35,596 nucleotides of DNA from Gammaproteobacteria bacterium (lineage in GTDB: Bacteria > Pseudomonadota > Gammaproteobacteria > Xanthomonadales > SZUA-36): NCBI GenBank assembly GCA_030431095.1, contig JAUIJU010000028.1, positions 1 to 35,596 on the forward strand, in the 5' to 3' direction. Position 1 is the stretch's first letter, and the number at the start of each line of letters is the position of its first letter. Of the stretch, positions 17,600 through 26,286 are shown in pieces. A program made the position numbers and the translations under genes. A model generated the notes under the pieces. It made no database searches. It was not told the origin of the DNA and saw only the letters and a list, made by a program, of their open reading frames with translations.

Positions 17600-19417
17600 G
17601 TGAGCTTCTTCGAAGAGCTCAAAAGAAGAAATGTGTTTCGCGTGGGCATCGCCTACGTGCTGCTGGGCTGGGCACTGCTGCAGGGGGCTGATTTCATCCT
17701 GGATCTGATCGGCGCACCGGACTGGGTGATTCGCACGCTGGCCGTGGTGGTGGCCATCGGCCTGCCCATCGCCCTGTTCTTCGCCTGGGCCTTCGAGCTG
17801 ACCCCCGAAGGGATCAAGCGCGAGTCGGAGATCGACCGCAGCCAGTCGGTCACGCCGCAGACCGGGCGCAAGCTGGATCGGGCCATTATCGTGTTCCTGG
17901 TGCTGGTCATCGCGATGCTGGGACTGGAGCGGTTCTGGCCCGCCAAAGCGCCCAGCGACACCGGCGCTTCCGCCGCAAACGTTTCCGCGGAAACGTCTTC
18001 GTTGACGGACGAAATGACGCCGGCCCGTTCCATCGCTGTGCTGCCCTTTCTGAACATGAGCCCCGACGCCGACAACGAGTATTTCTCCGACGGCATCTCG
18101 GAGGAGATACTCAACGTTCTCGCAGACATCGAGGACCTGAAGGTGGCCTCGCGCACCTCGGCCTTCCGCTACAAGGGCAGCGACCTGGCCCTGAAGACCA
18201 TCGCCGGGGAACTGGGCGTGAGCCACGTGCTGGAAGGCAGCGTGCGCAAGGCCGGGGACCAGGTGCGCATCACCGCCCAGCTGATCCAGGCCAGCGACGG
18301 TTTCCACCTCTGGTCCGAGACCTACGACCGCGAACTGGACAACATCTTCGCCATCCAGGACGAGATCGCGGGCAATATCGCCCAGGTGCTGCAGGTGGAG
18401 CTGCTCGGTGATCGCAAGCCCTACACGGAAGCGTCCGATCTTTCCCCGAAAAACTACGAGAAGTTCCTGAAGGCCAGCTTTCTCATGCGTCAACGCAACG
18501 ACGATGCCATGGAGCAGGCGGTCATGTTGCTGGAGGACGTGCTGTCGGACGTGCCGGACTTTCCCCGCGGCCTGGCCCAGCTGGCCGAAGCCCAGGTACA
18601 GATGGACCGGTTCCAGAACGAACAGGGCATGGTGGCCATCGAGGCCCTGACGGATCGGGCGCTGGCCCTCGAACCCGACCTGGCGGCGGCACACATGATC
18701 AAGGGCCACCTGGCCATGACAACTCACCAGATGCACGACGCCGTCCGCCAGCTGGAGCGTGCCATCGAACTCGACCCCTCCGAGCCCCGGCCCTACCACT
18801 GGCTGGGCATCGCCCTGGCCAATTCCGGTTTTCTCGAGCAAAGTCGGGAGGCCTTGAGCACCGCGGTCGAACTGGAGCCGGACCACGCCAACGCCAATGG
18901 CTACCTCGGCCTGGTGCACCTGCTGCTCGGCGACTACGACACGGCGCTGCGCCATTTCGAGCGACAGGACCAGCTGGGCAACGACTTCGGCGCCAGCCGA
19001 CGCATCCAGGTTCTGGCGCTCCAGGGCGAAATCGACGAGGCCGGGCGCCTGATCGATTCCCTGGACGGCCTGGGTACGCTCGAGGCGCAGCGGTTGCAGC
19101 TGTTCGTGGCCGCGGCCCGGAATCCGGAACGCATCGGCGCCTTCCTGGATTTCGTCGACGCGCACGAGGTCGACCGGTGGCACCTGGTCATGGAACTCAT
19201 GATCCTGGAACAGTACGAACGGGCCCTGGCCATCGAATGGGGCGGTTATCCTCGCCTGTCCTGGGCGGATCGCTGGGCGGAAGCCCGCGGACTGCCGGCC
19301 TTCGACGCGCTCGTTGCCAACGCCAACCTGGCCGAATACTGGGACGCCGTGGGCCCGCCGCCGGCCTGTGTTCAGACCCCATCGGGGTATGATTGCGCAA
19401 ACGGGGAAACGCCTTGA
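17600..19417 (+). CDS. Array protein 8: 3-TM, TolB-N-like, TPR protein with Cys tail
   Basis: 605 residues from GTG 17600, which begins MSFFEELKRRNVFRVG. The membrane module belongs to the 7/8/9 subgroup (LLGWALLQGADFILDLIGAP). The TolB-N-like domain (about 143-280) shows SIAVLPFLNMSPDADNEYFS, ISEEILNVLADIEDLKVA, VLEGSVRKAGDQVRI, HLWSETYDRELDNIFAIQ. TPR-like repeats include AVRQLERAIELDPSEPRPYH and ALSTAVELEPDHANANGYLG. It ends EYWDAVGPPPACVQTPSGYD-CANGETP, a W-G-P-x-x-C...Y-x-C tail like that of protein 2, consistent with a periplasmic disulfide. The stop overlaps the TTG start of gene 9 (TTGA). Confidence 0.9.
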   Translation: MSFFEELKRRNVFRVGIAYVLLGWALLQGADFILDLIGAPDWVIRTLAVVVAIGLPIALFFAWAFELTPEGIKRESEIDRSQSVTPQTGRKLDRAIIVFLVLVIAMLGLERFWPAKAPSDTGASAANVSAETSSLTDEMTPARSIAVLPFLNMSPDADNEYFSDGISEEILNVLADIEDLKVASRTSAFRYKGSDLALKTIAGELGVSHVLEGSVRKAGDQVRITAQLIQASDGFHLWSETYDRELDNIFAIQDEIAGNIAQVLQVELLGDRKPYTEASDLSPKNYEKFLKASFLMRQRNDDAMEQAVMLLEDVLSDVPDFPRGLAQLAEAQVQMDRFQNEQGMVAIEALTDRALALEPDLAAAHMIKGHLAMTTHQMHDAVRQLERAIELDPSEPRPYHWLGIALANSGFLEQSREALSTAVELEPDHANANGYLGLVHLLLGDYDTALRHFERQDQLGNDFGASRRIQVLALQGEIDEAGRLIDSLDGLGTLEAQRLQLFVAAARNPERIGAFLDFVDAHEVDRWHLVMELMILEQYERALAIEWGGYPRLSWADRWAEARGLPAFDALVANANLAEYWDAVGPPPACVQTPSGYDCANGETP

Positions 19418-22400
19418 GCTTCATCGAAGAGCTGAAAAGAAGGAACGTGTTCCGTGTGGGGCTCGCCTATGTGCTCATGGGCTGGGTCCTGCTGCAGGGC
19501 GCGGACTTCGTGCTGGACGTGGCCGGGGCCCCGGACTGGGTGATCCGCACCCTGATCGTGGTGGTCGCACTGGGCCTGCCCATCGCCCTGTTCTTCGCCT
19601 GGGCCTTCGAGCTGACGCCGGAGGGCATCAAGCGCGAAGAGAACGTGGACCGCAGCACCTCCATCACACCCCAGACCGGGCGCAGGCTGGACCGCGCCAT
19701 CATCGTGTTCCTGGCCGTGGCGCTGGCCCTGGTGCTCGGCGAGCGGTTTTTCCTCGCCGAGCGGGCGACCCCGCCCGTCGCGGAAACCGCCGGGAACCCG
19801 GAGGCGCCGGCGCGCCCGCCTGTCCCGGCGCCCATCACCAAGTCGGTTGCCGTGCTGCCCTTCGCCGACATGAGTCAGGCGGGCGACCGGGAATGGTTCG
19901 CCGATGGCCTGGCGGAGGAGATCCTTAACGCCCTGGTGCGCGTGCCGGACCTGCAGGTGGCCGCCCGCACCTCCAGTTTCCAGTATCGGACCACGGACCT
20001 GTCCATTCCCGAGATCGCCGCCGAACTGGGCGTGGCCCATGTGCTCGAAGGCTCGGTACGGTCCACCGGAGACCGGGTGCGTGTGACGGCCCAGCTGATC
20101 CGCTCGGCGGACGGTTTCCACATCTGGTCGCAGAATTACGACCGCGACCTGGCGGACATGATTGCCATCCAGGAAGACCTCGCCCGCAATATCGCCACAG
20201 CGCTGCAGACCTCCATGGACCCGGAGGCACTGGCGGCCATGGCCCGGGCCGGCACCCAGAATGTCGACGCCTACCAGGCCTTTCTGCGGGGTCTGAAGTA
20301 CCGCCAGGACTCCTTCAACGCCAGGGCCGGGGAAGACGGCGCGTTTTTTCAGCAGGCCTACGAGCAGTTCGAGGAGGCCCGGCGGCTGGATCCCGGTTTT
20401 TCCAGCGCCCACGTGGAGGCCGCCGACTTCTGGAAAGTGCAGATGAGCGTCAGTCGCACCGATTTCGGACTGACCGGGCTGGCGCCCCGCGAAATCCTCG
20501 CGGAATTTCACGAACGCATCGAGGCCGCCGGCAACAGCGCCCGTTCCGAGATTGACCGGACCCGCATCCTGGCCGACGAGGCGGAGGTCGACCTCCGCGT
20601 TCGGGAGAGCCTGCGCCTGTACCAGCAATACCTTGCGGCGCGCCCCAATGACGACAATGCCCGGACCAACGCCATCGGCCAGGCCCGCCTGGCCCGAGAC
20701 CCGGATGCGGCCCGCGCACTGCTCGCACCGCTGCGGGAGCGTGCGCTCAGCGACCAGGGCGCGGCCAGCGGCTTCGTCAATACCGCCTTCGCCGTACTCC
20801 CACCGGCGGAGGCGGCCGATTTCGCGCTGGAGATCCTCGAGCGCTGGCCGAATCAGCCCGGCCTGCTGTACCAGGTCCACCGATCCCTGCTCTGGGCCGG
20901 TCGTCGCCTCGAGGCTTCGGGCCTGGCGGCGAGGCACCGAAGCATCACGGGGGAATTTGACCCCCTCATGGAAGCACGGGAAGCCTGCGCCGCCGGCGAC
21001 CGCGAGGCCGCACAGGAGGTCCTGGACAGGCTCGACCCCCAGGCCGGCAACTTCACCAGCATGACCTGGATGATCAACAGCCTGCTCGGAAACCGACGGG
21101 CGCAGTTCGACGCCGTGAAACCGATCGAGGCCACGGGTGTTCCCTACCAGCTCGCGGTGCTGATGTTCTATCCCCAGTTCGATCCGCGTCCGTTCCCCAG
21201 CGTCATGGCCGTCCTGGAGCGCGAAGGCATCGACCCGGGAGAGCCCAGGGTCGAACCCTTCGCCTGCCCGCCGCCGGAACGGACCTCGGTGGCCGTACTG
21301 GCTTTCGAGAACATGTCCCCGGATCCGGAGAACGAATACTTCGCCGACGGCATCTCGGAAGAGATTCTGAACGTGCTCACCGGCCTGGACGACCTGCGCG
21401 TCATCGCCCGCACCTCCGCCTTTTCCTTCAAGGGCTCCGGCGCGACGGTGGCGGAAATCGCCGAGAAGCTGGATGTGGGCTACGTGCTGGAAGGCAGCGT
21501 GCGCAAGGCCGGAGAGCGGGTGCGGGTCACGGCCCAGCTGATCGATACCGCGTCCGAGTCGCACCTGTGGTCGGATACCTATGACCGTAACCTGGACGAC
21601 ATCTTCGCCGTGCAGGACGAGATCGCCCGGGCCATCGCGGCGGAACTGGAGCTCCGGCTTTCACCGGAGCAGGAAGCTGCCCTGGCCAGCGCGCCCACGG
21701 ACGACATCGAGGCCTACAACGCCTACCTGCGGGGGCGCCAGCTATGGCACCAGCGCGGTGAAAACGGACTGCGGACCTCCATCCGGGTGCTGGAGCAAGC
21801 CGTCGCCATGGACCCGCAGTTCGCCGAGGCCTGGGCGGCGCTGGCGGACAGCTACATCCTGTTGCCGGAGTACAGCAACGATCCCGCCGCACCGCTCGTA
21901 CCGAAGGCCCGGGATGCCGTGAACCGTGCACTGGAGCTCCAGCCCGAGATGGCCCAGGCGTTGACCACGCGTGCTTACATTCGGTACCTGTACGACTACG
22001 ACTGGGACAATGCCGAACGCGACTTCCAGCGCGCACTGGAACTGGCGCCCGACTACCCCACCGCCCGGCAGTGGTACGGCGAGATGATCGCTGTCCGCGA
22101 TCGCGATATCGACGGCGCCCTCGAGCACATCCGCCAGGCCGCGCGTCTCGACCCGCTGGCCCCCATTATGTGGCATGTGTCCGGCTGGCTCGCCACCCAG
22201 GACGACCGTTTCGAGGAAGGTCTGGCCTACTATGAAAAAGCCCTCGAAATCCTCCCGACCTTCGAATCCACTTACGCCAACCTGTCTTTCGCCTACGCCC
22301 AGATGGGCGAGTACGAACGCTCGAAAGAGGCCTGGCAACGCTACCTGGAACTGGCGAACATCGATTGGCCTGCCGATGGCCTGACCGTCGCGGACGCCCT

Positions 22401-22671
22401 GCGGGACCCGACCCTGAAGCCCGCCTACATCGAGTTCATGAACCGGAATGACAACCTGTTCCGAAACAGCACCGCCATCCGGGGTTCCGTGTACATGATG
22501 CTCGACGAGCCGGAACTGGCCCTGGAGGTGCTGTTGGCCGGGCAGGAGGAAGGCGATCCCTACGCGACACATGCCAACCGCATGCGTGTCTATGATCCCC
22601 TGCGTGAAGACCCCCGTTTCCAGGCCCACCTGGCGAAGATGAACCTGTGGCCGCCGGAAACCGGGCAGTAA
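19414..22671 (+). CDS. Array protein 9: double TolB-N-like/TPR fusion
   Basis: 1085 residues, much longer than its paralogues. TTG 19414 is chosen because it starts the family sequence (MSFIEELKRRNVFRVG), overlaps the previous stop (TTGA) and follows GGGGA at 19403-19407; an upstream TTG at 19393 is possible but adds an unrelated RKRGNA. The order is: membrane module (1-110), TolB-N-like domain 1 (about 143-280; KSVAVLPFADMSQAGDREWF), a diverged helical region (about 290-610), TolB-N-like domain 2 (about 623-760; SVAVLAFENMSPDPENEYFA, VLEGSVRKAGERVRV, YDRNLDDIFAVQDEI), then well-formed TPRs (for example DNAERDFQRALELAPDYPTA) to the end. The second module has no membrane segment of its own, so the gene looks like two paralogues joined in frame with the second N-terminus lost. 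It ends the array. Confidence 0.9.
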   Translation: MSFIEELKRRNVFRVGLAYVLMGWVLLQGADFVLDVAGAPDWVIRTLIVVVALGLPIALFFAWAFELTPEGIKREENVDRSTSITPQTGRRLDRAIIVFLAVALALVLGERFFLAERATPPVAETAGNPEAPARPPVPAPITKSVAVLPFADMSQAGDREWFADGLAEEILNALVRVPDLQVAARTSSFQYRTTDLSIPEIAAELGVAHVLEGSVRSTGDRVRVTAQLIRSADGFHIWSQNYDRDLADMIAIQEDLARNIATALQTSMDPEALAAMARAGTQNVDAYQAFLRGLKYRQDSFNARAGEDGAFFQQAYEQFEEARRLDPGFSSAHVEAADFWKVQMSVSRTDFGLTGLAPREILAEFHERIEAAGNSARSEIDRTRILADEAEVDLRVRESLRLYQQYLAARPNDDNARTNAIGQARLARDPDAARALLAPLRERALSDQGAASGFVNTAFAVLPPAEAADFALEILERWPNQPGLLYQVHRSLLWAGRRLEASGLAARHRSITGEFDPLMEAREACAAGDREAAQEVLDRLDPQAGNFTSMTWMINSLLGNRRAQFDAVKPIEATGVPYQLAVLMFYPQFDPRPFPSVMAVLEREGIDPGEPRVEPFACPPPERTSVAVLAFENMSPDPENEYFADGISEEILNVLTGLDDLRVIARTSAFSFKGSGATVAEIAEKLDVGYVLEGSVRKAGERVRVTAQLIDTASESHLWSDTYDRNLDDIFAVQDEIARAIAAELELRLSPEQEAALASAPTDDIEAYNAYLRGRQLWHQRGENGLRTSIRVLEQAVAMDPQFAEAWAALADSYILLPEYSNDPAAPLVPKARDAVNRALELQPEMAQALTTRAYIRYLYDYDWDNAERDFQRALELAPDYPTARQWYGEMIAVRDRDIDGALEHIRQAARLDPLAPIMWHVSGWLATQDDRFEEGLAYYEKALEILPTFESTYANLSFAYAQMGEYERSKEAWQRYLELANIDWPADGLTVADALRDPTLKPAYIEFMNRNDNLFRNSTAIRGSVYMMLDEPELALEVLLAGQEEGDPYATHANRMRVYDPLREDPRFQAHLAKMNLWPPETGQ

Positions 22672-22849
22672 GCGGTCGGCACAAGGCGTCGTAGCGGGCA
22701 ATTGTGGAAAAGTGGGGGCGATCGCACCACCACTCCTGTTCACGGAACCCCGCTTCGCCCATGATCGATGCAAGTTGGACTGCCGGTGCCCCGTCCGCAG
22801 CAGATTCGAACCCCGGCGAATTCCCGGGCGCACCTGGCTGGAGATGACG

Positions 22850-23422
22850 ATGAACCCCAAACACCCGACGCAGTTGACGAACCCGGACCGGTTTCCGGGC
22901 AGCCCGGGGCCTTCCGCCGTTCCCTGGCGCCTGCTGGCCTGGTGCGCCGCCGGCGCCGGGCTGCTCACGCCCCTCGTGGCCATGCAGTTCACGGACGAGG
23001 TGAACTGGACCCTTGCCGATTTCATCGTGTTCGGCCTGATGCTGGCCGTGGCCGGCGGCCTGGTCGAAGCGGCCGTACGCGCCCGCGGAAATCTGGCCTA
23101 CCGGTGCGGCGTGGCGATTGCCGTGGGCACGGGTTTTCTCATGACTTGGGCAAACCTCGCCGTGGGCATCATCGGCAACGAGAACAATCCGGCCAACCTC
23201 ATGTTCTTCGGGGTGATCGGTATCGCCGCCGTCGGCGCGTTTCTGGCCCGTGGCCGGGCAGCGGGCATGGCGCGGGCCATGGTGGCCGCCGCCATCGCCC
23301 AGGTCGTGGTGGCCACCGTCGCGCTGGGGTTGGGACTGGGCCACATTTTCGTGGCCACGGCGGTGTTCGTGACCCTGTGGCTGATCGCAGCCGCCCTGTT
23401 CCGAAAAAGCGCGCGTTCATGA
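22850..23422 (+). CDS. Multi-pass membrane protein of unknown function
   Basis: 190 residues, mostly hydrophobic, with five or six predicted helices (about 26-45, 57-75, 88-107, 117-134, 143-163, 169-186) and a basic C-terminus (FRKSARS). The frame is open further upstream, but ATG 22850 is preferred because GGAG at 22840-22843 is correctly spaced and the upstream peptide looks like noncoding sequence. The segment WANLAVGIIGNENNPANLMF between helices 3 and 4 looks like a conserved family signature, but no named family could be assigned. It is 178 bases downstream of the array and overlaps argD by ATGA at 23419-23422, so it is probably cotranslated with argD. A role in envelope function is only a guess. 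Confidence 0.75.
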   Translation: MNPKHPTQLTNPDRFPGSPGPSAVPWRLLAWCAAGAGLLTPLVAMQFTDEVNWTLADFIVFGLMLAVAGGLVEAAVRARGNLAYRCGVAIAVGTGFLMTWANLAVGIIGNENNPANLMFFGVIGIAAVGAFLARGRAAGMARAMVAAAIAQVVVATVALGLGLGHIFVATAVFVTLWLIAAALFRKSARS

Positions 23423-24633
23423 CCACGGACACCGAGTCGCTGTACCGGGACCACGTGCTCGGCAATTACGGCCTGCCACCGATCACCTTCGTCCGCGGAC
23501 AGGGCACCCGGCTGTGGGACGACGCCGGCCGCGAATACCTGGATTTCTGCGCCGGCATCGCGGTCGTGACCATGGGTCATGCCCACCCCCGGGTGGTCCG
23601 GGCGATCAGCGAGCAGGCCGCCCGCCTGACCCACGTCAGCAACCTGTACCGCAACGAACCGCAGGCGCAATTGGCGGTGAAGCTCGATGCCCTGGCCGGC
23701 GGCGGCGGCAAGCTGTTCTTCTGCAACAGCGGCGCCGAGGCCAATGAAACCCTGGTCAAGCTGTCGCGGCTGTTCGGTCGACGCAAGGCCGGCGTCGAGG
23801 GCCGTTGCATCGAGGTGATCGTCGCCGACCAGGCCTTTCATGGCCGTACCTTCGGCGGCATGAGCGCCACGCCGCAGGAAAAGATCCAGGGCGGGTTCCG
23901 GCCCCTGGTGCCGGGCTTTGTGACCGCGAAATTCAACGACATCGACAGCTTCCGCGCGGCGGTCACCGACGACACCGCCGCGGTGCTGGTGGAGACCATC
24001 CAGGGCGAAGGCGGCATTCGCCCGGCCGGGAGCGGATTCCTCCGCGACCTGAGGGCGCTGTGCGACGAGCAGGACCTTTTACTGCTGGTGGACGAGGTGC
24101 AGTGCGGGGTCGGACGCAGTGGTACCTTTTTCGCCTTCGAACAGGCGGGCATCCGCCCGGACGCCATCGGCATGGCGAAGGGCCTGGGCAACGGCTCACC
24201 CATCGGCGCGGTGTGGATCGACGACCGCCACGCCGACCTGTTTCAACCCGGCTCACACGGCACCACCTTCGGCGGCACGCCGCTGGTCTGCGCCGCGGCC
24301 CTGGCCACGCTGGAGGCCATGGAGGAAGAGGCGGTGCTCGACAACGTCAACAGCAACGGCGCCTACGTGATGCAGCGACTCGAGGCGATGCAGGCCGACT
24401 ATCCGGACACCATCCTCGGGGTGCGCGGGCGCGGCTTCATGATCGGTATCCAGGTGGCGGAACCGCCGGCCGAACTGGTCGCGCTGTTGCGCGACAAGGG
24501 GCTGCTGGTGCCGTCCGCCGGCGGCAACGTGGTCCGCTTCCTGCCACCGCTGGTGGCCACGCGAGCGGACTTCGACGAAGCCCTGGCGATCCTGGAAGCA
24601 GGGGTTCGTGAACGATCGCCGCTTCGGTCATGA
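23419..24633 (+). CDS. argD: Acetylornithine aminotransferase ArgD
   Basis: A 404-residue class III PLP aminotransferase that interconverts N-acetylornithine and N-acetylglutamate semialdehyde in arginine synthesis; relatives also act on succinylornithine or succinyl-diaminopimelate. Visible features are the phosphate-binding SGAEANE (104-110), AFHGRTFGGMSAT (139-151), the cofactor aspartate in LLLVDEVQCGVGRSG (D225) and the Schiff-base lysine in GMAKGLGNGSPIGA (K254). The ATG overlaps the preceding stop (ATGA). The long upstream extension of the same frame is antisense-like noise. No other arg genes are adjacent. Substrate choice within the ArgD/AstC/GabT group is inferred from overall resemblance to ArgD. 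Confidence 0.88.
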   Translation: MTTDTESLYRDHVLGNYGLPPITFVRGQGTRLWDDAGREYLDFCAGIAVVTMGHAHPRVVRAISEQAARLTHVSNLYRNEPQAQLAVKLDALAGGGGKLFFCNSGAEANETLVKLSRLFGRRKAGVEGRCIEVIVADQAFHGRTFGGMSATPQEKIQGGFRPLVPGFVTAKFNDIDSFRAAVTDDTAAVLVETIQGEGGIRPAGSGFLRDLRALCDEQDLLLLVDEVQCGVGRSGTFFAFEQAGIRPDAIGMAKGLGNGSPIGAVWIDDRHADLFQPGSHGTTFGGTPLVCAAALATLEAMEEEAVLDNVNSNGAYVMQRLEAMQADYPDTILGVRGRGFMIGIQVAEPPAELVALLRDKGLLVPSAGGNVVRFLPPLVATRADFDEALAILEAGVRERSPLRS

Positions 24634-24639
24634 AGCGGC
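24618..24639. terminator. Hairpin between convergent argD and aceA
   Basis: GCCGCTTC-GGTCAT-GAAGCGGC is a perfect 8-bp stem with a 6-base loop that spans the argD stop codon and lies 15 bases beyond the aceA stop. It is suitably placed to end transcripts from both sides, but no U-run follows in either direction, so it may act as a 3' stabiliser rather than an intrinsic terminator. Confidence 0.45.
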
Positions 24640-24654
24640 GCCGTGGTGGTTCAC

Positions 24655-26247
24655 TCAGGCAAACTGGTTCATGGTGTTGTCCTTGCCGGCGGCTTTGAGG
24701 GCCGCGTCCCCGGCGAAGTATTCCTTGTGGTCGTCACCCATGTCGGATCCGGCCATGTTCTGGTGCCTGACGCAGGCGATACCCTGGCGAATTTCCTGGC
24801 GCTGCACGCCCGCCACGTAACCCAGCATGCCTTCTTCACCGAAATAGGCCCTGGCCAGGTTGTCGGTGGACAGCGCCGCGGTGTGGTAGGTGGGCAGCGT
24901 GATCAGGTGATGAAAAATGCCCGCCTGGCGCGCCGCGTCTGCCTGGAAGGTGCGAATTCGCTCGTCGGCCGTCGCCGCCAGCTCGGAGTCGTCGTAGTCG
25001 GCGCTCATCAGCTGGTCGCGATCGTAGGCCGAAACGTCCCTGCCCGCTTCGCTCCAGTCGTCGAAAACCTGCTGGCGGAAGTTCAGGGTCCAGTTGAAGG
25101 ACGGGCTGTTGTTGTAGACCAGCTTGGCGTTGGGGACCACCTCGCGGATGCGCTCGACCATGGCGCCGATTTGCCCGATGTGGGGCTTCTCGGTTTCGAT
25201 CCACAGCAGGTCTGCGCCGTTCTGCAATGACGTGATGCAGTCCAGCACGCAGCGGTCCTCGCCGGTGCCCTTGCGGAACTGGAACAGGTTGGAAGCCAGG
25301 CGTTTCGGGCGCAGCAGCCTGCCGTCGCGATTGATGACCACGTCGCCGTTGTTCATGTCCGCCACGGCCACTTCCTCGCAGTCCAGGAAGCCGTTGTACT
25401 GGTCGCCCAGGTCACCCGGCGCCCGGGTCACGGCGATTTGCTTGGTCAGGCCCGCGCCCAGGGAATCGGTGCGCGCGACGATCACGCCGTCATCCACGCC
25501 CAGCTCGAGGAAGGCGTAGCGCACCGCGCGGATCTTGGCCAGGAAGTCCTCGTGGGGCACCGTCACCTTGCCATCCTGGTGGCCGCACTGCTTCTCGTCG
25601 GACACCTGGTTTTCGATCTGGATGGCGCAGGCGCCGGCTTCGATCATTTTTTTCGCCAGCAGGTAGGTCGCCTCGGCGTTGCCGAAACCGGCGTCGATGT
25701 CGGCGATGATGGGCACCACGTGCGTCTGGAAGTTATCGACCTGGTTCTGGATGTTGCGCGCCTTCACCTGGTCTCCGGCCTCGCGGGCCTCGTCCAGGGC
25801 GCGGAACAGGCCGCCCAGTTCGCGGGCGTCCGCCTGGCGCAGAAAGGTGTACAGCTCCTCGATCAGGCCGGGCACCGTGGTTTTCTCGTGCATGGACTGG
25901 TCGGGCAGCGGCCCGAACCCGGAACGCAGGGCGGCGATCATCCAGCCGGACAGGTAGAGGTAGCGCTTGTCGGTATCGCCGAAGTGCTTCTTGACCGCGA
26001 TCATCTTCTGCTGGCCGATAAATCCGTGCCAGCAGCCCAGGGACTGGGTGTACTGCGCCGGGTCGGCGTCGTACGCCGCCATGTCCCGGCGCATGATGGC
26101 CGCGGTGTAGCGGGCGATGTCCAGGCCGGTCCGGAAACGGTTCTGCAGCCGCATGCGGGCCGCGGACTCCGGGCTGATGTCGTTCCAAGGCGCACCTGCC
26201 TGTTCACGCAGGTCGGCGATGCTGGCGATTTCGTCTGAATAGGTCAT
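24655..26247 (-). CDS. aceA: Isocitrate lyase
   Basis: A 530-residue cytoplasmic enzyme that cleaves isocitrate to glyoxylate and succinate, the first step of the glyoxylate shunt. The catalytic-loop signature is present as EKQCGHQDGK, with the active-site cysteine near residue 221. Other conserved parts are GCWHGFIGQQ, VPIIADIDAGFGN (Mg-binding region) and VIVARTDSLGA. The length fits the larger isocitrate lyase class of about 530 residues found in Pseudomonas and relatives rather than the 434-residue E. coli type. GAGGAA lies 6 bases before the ATG. It is 39 bases downstream of aceB on the same strand and forms an aceBA operon with it. This pathway allows growth on acetate and fatty acids. 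Confidence 0.96.
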   Translation of the reverse strand: MTYSDEIASIADLREQAGAPWNDISPESAARMRLQNRFRTGLDIARYTAAIMRRDMAAYDADPAQYTQSLGCWHGFIGQQKMIAVKKHFGDTDKRYLYLSGWMIAALRSGFGPLPDQSMHEKTTVPGLIEELYTFLRQADARELGGLFRALDEAREAGDQVKARNIQNQVDNFQTHVVPIIADIDAGFGNAEATYLLAKKMIEAGACAIQIENQVSDEKQCGHQDGKVTVPHEDFLAKIRAVRYAFLELGVDDGVIVARTDSLGAGLTKQIAVTRAPGDLGDQYNGFLDCEEVAVADMNNGDVVINRDGRLLRPKRLASNLFQFRKGTGEDRCVLDCITSLQNGADLLWIETEKPHIGQIGAMVERIREVVPNAKLVYNNSPSFNWTLNFRQQVFDDWSEAGRDVSAYDRDQLMSADYDDSELAATADERIRTFQADAARQAGIFHHLITLPTYHTAALSTDNLARAYFGEEGMLGYVAGVQRQEIRQGIACVRHQNMAGSDMGDDHKEYFAGDAALKAAGKDNTMNQFA

Positions 26248-26286
26248 GACGGTTCCTCGATGTCGTGGTCGGTCCGGGGCAGGCGC

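Noticed and set aside
19372..21564. Long minus-strand open frame (730 codons) opposite array gene 9
   Set aside because: It shadows the clear paralogue on the plus strand; similar shadows occur opposite each array member because the same codons recur.
2587..22671. Array genes as adenylate cyclases or CadC-type DNA-binding regulators
   Set aside because: Relatives of the TolB-N-like/TPR part are sometimes fused to cyclase or winged-helix domains, but no such domain is present here; the N-termini are purely the three-helix module.
22803..22812. GATTCGAACC, like a tRNA T-loop on the minus strand
   Set aside because: The flanking bases do not form a T-stem, and no acceptor or anticodon arms could be found.
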